A stretch of DNA of 64,000 nucleotides from Mactromeris polynyma (lineage: Eukaryota; Mollusca; Bivalvia; Venerida; Mactridae). The DNA lies in contig JASFXZ010000001.1 in the NCBI GenBank assembly GCA_032209605.1, forward strand, positions 8,867,703 through 8,931,702, read 5' to 3'. A program made the position numbers and the translations under genes. Shown here piece by piece: positions 60,701 through 64,000 of this stretch. Under the pieces are notes generated by a model, which saw nothing but the letters and a program-made list of their open reading frames with translations, was not told where the DNA came from and searched no databases. The first letter of the stretch is position 1; each line of letters starts with the position of its first letter.

Positions 60701-63674
60701 AAAAAATCAGTGTAAAAAGGACTATATATTAGACAAAATTTAGGTAATTTCTATAATTAAAGGGCAATAACTCTTGAGTGACTAGAGCGATATGGCTGGT
60801 TATCGAACTAGTCTGATATGTTATGATGATTGGACGAATGCTTCTAAACTTATTGATCGGACAACTTACTGGACGCCACCCGCCCGTACACCACAGGTGA
60901 AACTATAATACGTCCTGTTCTATGAATAGGCACATAAAACATTAAAAGCACCACATGTTTTATGCTTAAATATCTGCAAATATTAGAATAAAGCAATAAA
61001 CCATTCATGTCACACTGACAATGGTACCAGTATGTGTCGAAAAACACACAAATTATCATGGAGTCTTCATTCGTTCTCGATTTAAAAATATCTTTTAACA
61101 AAAATCTAGATTTCAAATTTAATGATGTCATAATTCCATATTCTTATGGGTTCTGAAACAAGGTTATCAATTTACTGCTTATTAAACCATCTGTTACCCC
61201 ATCACATGAGCACGGAGTTGTTAGTATTTACTTATTTATAAAGTTAATTTTATTCCATGTAGTACCTTTACAAACACTTAACATGCCTAAATACATATTT
61301 CAAGTTATAATGAAGGTAAAAGTAATGTTTATTTAAAGTACTGATACATTAATAAACAAGAGCTGCTGTTCACTGACAGCATGCTGGACTGCTTGGAAAC
61401 ATGAACATACGAGGTATGTCCAAACATGGAATATATATACTTGTAAAGGTACTATTGGAAAGGTGCTATCTGAAAGGAGCTATCTGAAAGGTGCTATTTT
61501 ACAGGTAATTATCGAAGGGGCCTAATTTTGTAAAATGTAGATCAGTAACGGAACCTGATTCTGAACAATCTCTGTCCAAAGCAGAAGACTTGCACAGATT
61601 TTGAGAGCAATATTTGGCCAAGTAGCAGATGAGAAACGAACATAAAAAGAACTTTTTAATTTACAGTTGAAAAGGGGCAGTATTTTCTTTACTAAAGTCA
61701 GAGCTGTAGATCCTGGTTTGTGAGGTCATTTTATGATGCAGAATACTTTTCTGGAGTTGTTGAGAATGCTCAAAAGCAAACCATATGAGATACAGCCAAA
61801 CAGTGATGTCAATATCACGATTACTTGACAAAATTTAAAAAAATCGAACTAAAAAACATGAATTGAATTCAAAGGATACTGTATACGTAAAAATATAAGT
61901 ACTATTGTTAACATTCAAACATCAAACATACGCATACAAAAATTCTAGCACCAGAAGTACAAATATTCTGTTTCACAAGCCATCTATTGCCCGCCATTAG
62001 CAGTAGTTACATCAGTCCTGGACACCTTTCAATCAAACTACTGACAAAGATTGTCAACAGACCTGCACATTTATTTCATGAAAATGGTCAAATGCTGATG
62101 TTTCGAAAGTCAAGAAAATCGAAAAAATAACAGTTAGGCGATTTTGAATGATGAATGAAAATCTCACAGGTCCTAAAATATCTCCTACATATTTATACAA
62201 TCCTAATTTCAAGAATACACGGTTTTGTAGGTACTTGTATAATGTTTTGTCAATATTTTTTGATGCTATAAATTAAAGCTCTATTCCAGAAAATCTGTCA
62301 TAATTACAGGTATAACAACCTGTACAACAAGAATACTTCACTTTGATATACATAGAAATATCTATAAAAATGAATATAAATGTCTACTTGACAACTTTAC
62401 AGAAAGAAGTTGAAATTGATTTGAAAAAAAGACTTGTGATAAATAACACCAACAAAACACCATACATGTTGCATTTACATATATACAGGCATGAGAATGC
62501 AAAATTTCAAAATCGGCTGAAAATTTGGCAAGGGGTCCAGGAAGCCACTTAAGCTCTTGGCTTTTAAGCATCAAAAATGGTCTCAAAAACGGCCCTTGCG
62601 AGCGTCAAATCCCCCGAATTCCATAAATTCGCGAAAGATTCTCATGCCTGATATATAGCATCAGATATTCACCAACATAATGTAAGTTCAGAGCAAACAA
62701 AATATTATCAACCAAAAAAACAAGAACTGTTATTTAACTAAAGAACTCACAAAAATCAAAGGACTAGAAGTACTTACCAGATCCAATTTTAATGAGTCCA
62801 TTATGTTGGATGAATATTGTATCACAGGTCAGATTCCCGTGTATCACAGGAGGATTACATGAATGTAGGTAACTAAAATAGGTAAGAAAGAAGAAAACAA
62901 ATAACTTTTCTGACATAATCGTTGTATTGAGTTTAACGCAACTTTTCGAAAAAAAATTTAGTTATACATGTACCTAGTGGTCAGTTGAACTAATCAGTTT
63001 CCCTGGTATTAATTATCAACCATTACTAATTTGCCCTTCTTCAAGCAGCTGGCAACTACCCAACATGAATCATAGGTGGAGGACAAAATACCATAGCCAA
63101 AGGTCACAGCACACAACCTGCCCTGCTCGGGAATCGAATCCGGATCGCCTAGGTGACAATCCAAAACTTTATCAACAAGTCTAACCAGACATGCTTCTAA
63201 ATTGAATATGCAACAAAAGTCTCTGAGTTTTAAGTAAAATCAATGTTGAGTACTTTATATTTCTAACAAACATTTCTGACATGTCATGTCCAAGTATATC
63301 CTTATTTAAAATCATTTAATAAGACAGTGAGACTGAAAAATTATGATTTTAAGCATGTACATAGTCAGCCCCTGGAAAATATGAAACCAAGAATTTTCTA
63401 AAATTGGTTTTATTAGGGGTAAAGAAAAAATGTAATTCTACATTCCATTGAATTTCAGTAAGATGTTTAAAGCCTGCCTTTGCTTTTAGTGAGACTCAAG
63501 CAGAAATTGAATTGTATTTTGTTGTTATACGGCACAATTAGGGAGAGAATCCCACATTCCTGGCAATCCACAGTAGATCAATTGTATATACAACTACAGT
63601 ATGATAATGATAATATAATAGATAAATGTTCACCTCAGAGCAGACAAAATCTGTGTACTCCATCTCTTCCATGC
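39672..63674 (-). CDS. NRBP1: nuclear receptor-binding protein (NRBP) pseudokinase, C-terminal ~360 residues (5' end outside window)
   Basis: Exons in transcript order: 63634-63674, 62778-62872, 50257-50337, 49341-49399, 47612-47713, 45674-45803, 43441-43549, 42884-42934, 41717-42020, 39672-39782 (ten coding exons visible; earlier ones lie beyond 64000). All introns are GT/AG and all phases agree. Diagnostic blocks are LHSC, HGNLTCDTIF, HNGLIKIGS, VDIYSFGMCALE, RPTARDLLF, LEKFLEDVKNGIYPLTAF and MDDKMNRQLECD. Each has a close match in vertebrate NRBP1. NRBP proteins are catalytically inactive kinase-like adaptors involved in trafficking, growth control and protein turnover. Human NRBP1 has 535 residues, so about two thirds is seen here. 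Confidence 0.93.
41717..43549 (-). CDS. NRBP1: NRBP C-terminal region (exons 43441-43549, 42884-42934, 41717-42020)
   Basis: Exon 43441-43549 reads AQLVENIADDTHILKTEPKK. The 51-nt exon 42884-42934 (phase 2-2) reads FSQVQGLELEKFLEDV. Exon 41717-42020 reads NGIYPLTAFDLPQPP, an acidic/Pro linker (EKTETPEPMDVESRR) and the helical RMDDKMNRQLECDFG, ending VHYGLINE. Its donor is GTATAC at 41716-41711. Reading past it stays open for 40 codons, but that stretch is intronic because a better terminal exon follows. Confidence 0.9.
42600..42842 (+). mobile_element. palindromic CRE-bearing MITE, copy D (best preserved)
   Basis: GAGCGCCGCTGTATGATTTC at the left is mirrored by AATCCTATAGCAGCGCTC at the right, with longer inverted arms (TTTAAGTGACGTCATTTC and GAAATGACGTCACTTACAG). 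TGACGTCA occurs at 42636, 42664 and 42799. The flanks share CAAATG, a possible target duplication. It lies between the NRBP exons ending at 42020 and starting at 42884. Confidence 0.8.
43625..45470. repeat. 19-bp minisatellite, nearly 100 copies
   Basis: On the plus strand the unit is GGTGGTATAGAAGGAGAGA, with T/G variants (GAATGAG) in the left half and GAAGGAG in the right. Some units lack 4 bp. It fills the NRBP intron between exons 45674-45803 and 43441-43549 and ends about 80 bp from the latter's acceptor. Two minus-strand open frames of more than 630 codons across it are low-complexity artefacts. Confidence 0.96.
45674..47713 (-). CDS. NRBP1: NRBP pseudokinase C-lobe, last part (exons 47612-47713, 45674-45803)
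   Basis: Exon 47612-47713 (34 codons, phase 0-0) reads MAALGIQGNGESGN and ends ENPLQR. Exon 45674-45803 (0-1) reads DFLEKCLEKDPVKRPTARDL and continues LFHSVLFEVHSLTLLASHAI. The RPTA segment is kinase subdomain XI with its invariant Arg. A 31-35-bp minisatellite sits in the intron between them. Confidence 0.92.
45831..46165. mobile_element. dispersed element, single-unit copy of the 145-bp family
   Basis: It begins AACAAGAAATGTGCAATGCC and CACAAACCAGGTTTTC, then CATGATGATCATCAATGCTG. It continues into one TGACCTTGACCTTTGAC unit with AAAGCAATCCCAAGCGAGCT. The larger copy is at 58972-60645. Confidence 0.7.
46169..46675. repeat. 31-35-bp minisatellite, about 15 copies
   Basis: Units read GGAATATTTAGATTAAAACA plus TTCCATTTTTTG, with GATTG and CATTA variants. 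It lies in the NRBP intron between exons 47612-47713 and 45674-45803. Confidence 0.93.
47372..47490 (+). mobile_element. tRNA-derived SINE, family 2, copy 2
   Basis: GCTGTGGTGTAGTGGTTAGC (A-box region) and GGGTTCGAATCCC (intact B box) precede GCCATTGACCGATTTTTCGT. It is the same family as 27633-27763. The acceptor stem does not pair, so it is not a functional tRNA. It is antisense to NRBP. Confidence 0.75.
48533..48941. mobile_element. hAT-like MITE with 8-bp target-site duplication
   Basis: The terminal inverted repeats start TAGAGCTTCAATGATT (left) and end AAATCGTTGAAGCTCTA (right). The flanks carry an exact CAGCATAT duplication at 48525-48532 and 48942-48949. An 8-bp duplication and TAGAG ends are typical of the hAT superfamily. 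The interior is GATTCGATTT-rich and non-coding. Confidence 0.85.
49341..63674 (-). CDS. NRBP1: NRBP pseudokinase C-lobe, first part (exons 63634-63674, 62778-62872, 50257-50337, 49341-49399)
   Basis: The exons encode AWKRWSTQILSAL, YLHSC, the catalytic-loop equivalent HGNLTCDTIF, HNGLIKIGSVAP in place of the activation-loop start, HCVAPEYG (APE motif kept) and AVDIYSFGMCALE. HRD is replaced by HGN and DFG by GSV, which is the NRBP signature and argues against catalysis. Phases in order are 0-2, 2-1, 1-1 and 1-0. The 12.4-kb intron 50338-62777 splits GS|VAP. Confidence 0.92.
51050..51620. repeat. decayed dispersed repeat with TGACCTTGACC motifs
   Basis: Four sub-repeats, each with AGTGACCTTGAC (about 51070, 51190, 51352 and 51490) and a TAAGCT(A/G) block, are spaced about 120-160 bp. 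They look related to the 145-bp array but strongly diverged. Confidence 0.45.
51755..51851. mobile_element. palindromic mini-element
   Basis: TACTGAATATTCCCTCATAA with ACGCCCCC at the left is inverted at the right as GGGGCGTTTATAAGGGAATA with TTCGGTA. The loop is about 40 bp. It could form a long hairpin. Confidence 0.6.
54686..54963 (-). mobile_element. full-length tRNA-Ser-like SINE with target-site duplication
   Basis: On the minus strand the head reads GTGGTCCAGTGGTTAGTCCG, CTTGAAATCC and the B box GGGTTCGATTCCC, as in a serine tRNA. A conserved body follows, then a tail of AAACAAACAAACT. The flanks share TGGAACTACTAC (54674-54685 and 54964-54975). It lies in the large NRBP intron in the sense orientation. 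Confidence 0.88.
56650..56882. repeat. tandem duplication of about 118 bp
   Basis: Two copies share ACAAAACCTAGATCCCT, GGATTCACTAGATCTTTTTA and ATAAACAGTGCAAACA, with a few substitutions. Confidence 0.85.
57946..58175 (-). mobile_element. 5'-truncated copy of the tRNA-Ser-like SINE with target-site duplication
   Basis: Over its length it is nearly identical to 54686-54963, but it stops inside the tRNA head (GGATTT). TAATAATAACT flanks it at 57935-57945 and 58176-58186. Truncation at the RNA 5' end plus a duplication indicates retrotransposition, not later deletion. Confidence 0.85.
58486..58745. repeat. tandem triplication, units of about 83-92 bp
   Basis: GTAGTTCGAACTAGTA, ACAATTACTGGCCATATAGC and ACATTTCAGAAGTGCTATCA recur three times; the first copy is the most diverged. 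Confidence 0.85.
58972..60645. mobile_element. repeat element with nine 145-bp tandem units
   Basis: The leader AACAAGAAATGGGCAATGCC is followed by nine units with TGACCTTGAC at 59257, 59401, 59546, 59691, 59836, 59981, 60126, 60271 and 60416, that is, every 145 bp. Each carries AAAGCAATCCCAAGCGAGCT, then CACCAAGTTTGATGTCAATA. The right end is a GCCCGCCC-rich tract and AACCTGG repeats that mirror the leader's ACCAGGTT. No protein is encoded; short open frames in it are by-products. Confidence 0.85.
59098..59176 (+). mobile_element. retroelement 3' tail inserted in the 145-bp element
   Basis: GTTAGAGGCTCACAGGGAAG, then TTGCCTCTTTAAATAAAGTC and a (TTA)n tail interrupt the leader region that is continuous in the copy at 45831. 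It looks like a 5'-truncated LINE end. Confidence 0.55.
62925..63190 (-). mobile_element. old, diverged copy of the same SINE
   Basis: It keeps GTTTAACGCAACTTTTC, CAGCTGGCAACTACC and a B-box-like GGGAATCGAATCCGGATCGCC. It is clearly older than the two copies above. It lies next to the NRBP exon at 62778-62872. Confidence 0.65.
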
Positions 63675-64000
63675 CTACAATTGAACAATGGTATAATAAT
63701 CATAAAACAAGGTTTAATATTTTACAATCCAAAAATACAATAGTGATAAGGGAAAACTAACAACAAGAAGACAGAACAAAGGCACTTGTTCAGTGAAATT
63801 CAGAGCAACACATACAATCATTGTATAGGATATAACAAGAAATCTACAACAAGGACAGGTAGACATTGCTTTTAGCCAGGACCAATGTCCCCATACTTTC
63901 ATATTAAAAAACTTGATGCTGATACTTTACACCAAATTTGGTTGACATCTGACCAATATATCAAAAATATCCATTGAAAAATTCAAAGGGCAATAACTCT
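63675..64000 (-). other. NRBP1: NRBP intron running off the window
   Basis: No further NRBP exon is seen upstream of the acceptor at 63675. The final bases (AAAGGGCAATAACTCT) match a motif also at about 60757-60776, suggesting a dispersed repeat. Confidence 0.6.

Larger units (their letters stand above)
50338..62777 (-). other. NRBP1: 12.4-kb NRBP intron
   Basis: It separates exons 62778-62872 and 50257-50337. It contains the SINEs at 54686 and 57946, the 145-bp array, the palindrome at 51755 and several short duplications. The 52000-54200, 55000-56600 and 60700-62700 stretches show no gene or clear repeat on reading. Confidence 0.75.

Noticed and set aside
59687..60743. Open frames of 90-96 codons with LTFDGPNPK-like repeats
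   Set aside because: They arise from the 145-bp tandem units and change frame between units.

Overview
The window looks like a piece of a mollusc genome, most likely a bivalve. This rests on the AT-rich sequence, large introns with GT/AG boundaries, dense tRNA-derived SINEs, and dispersed repeats of a kind I associate with bivalve genomes. The species call is inference. Two multi-exon protein genes are present. They are convergent, and each runs off one edge of the window, so neither promoter is visible.

Positions 1-30704 (+) hold the 3' part of a contactin-associated protein/neurexin-IV (Caspr)-like type I membrane protein: 33 exons and about 1607 codons, with every splice phase consistent to the stop. 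The order is laminin G, EGF, laminin G and a Cys-bearing linker. Then, where Caspr proteins normally go straight to the membrane, come about nine tandem units of 104-117 residues (about 980 residues) plus a half unit. After these are one transmembrane helix and a short tail with a 4.1-binding-like juxtamembrane stretch. I cannot name the repeat unit. It is mostly built from symmetric phase 1-1 exon cassettes and is the best candidate for something undescribed.

Positions 39672-63674 (-) hold the C-terminal ~360 residues of nuclear receptor-binding protein (NRBP1; Madm in flies), a pseudokinase. Eleven short exons in matching phases run from the C-lobe to a terminal exon ending ITVS-stop. Its largest intron (50338-62777) is packed with repeats.

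Positions 30705-39671 separate the two 3' ends and hold no gene I can support: a probable 3' UTR, a 29-bp tandem array and interspersed elements. Repeats elsewhere include minisatellites of 15, 19, 34, 46, 68 and 145 bp, a hAT-like MITE with an 8-bp target duplication, a palindromic MITE carrying TGACGTCA, a small perfect-TIR MITE, and a tRNA-derived SINE in two copies that both keep target-site duplications.
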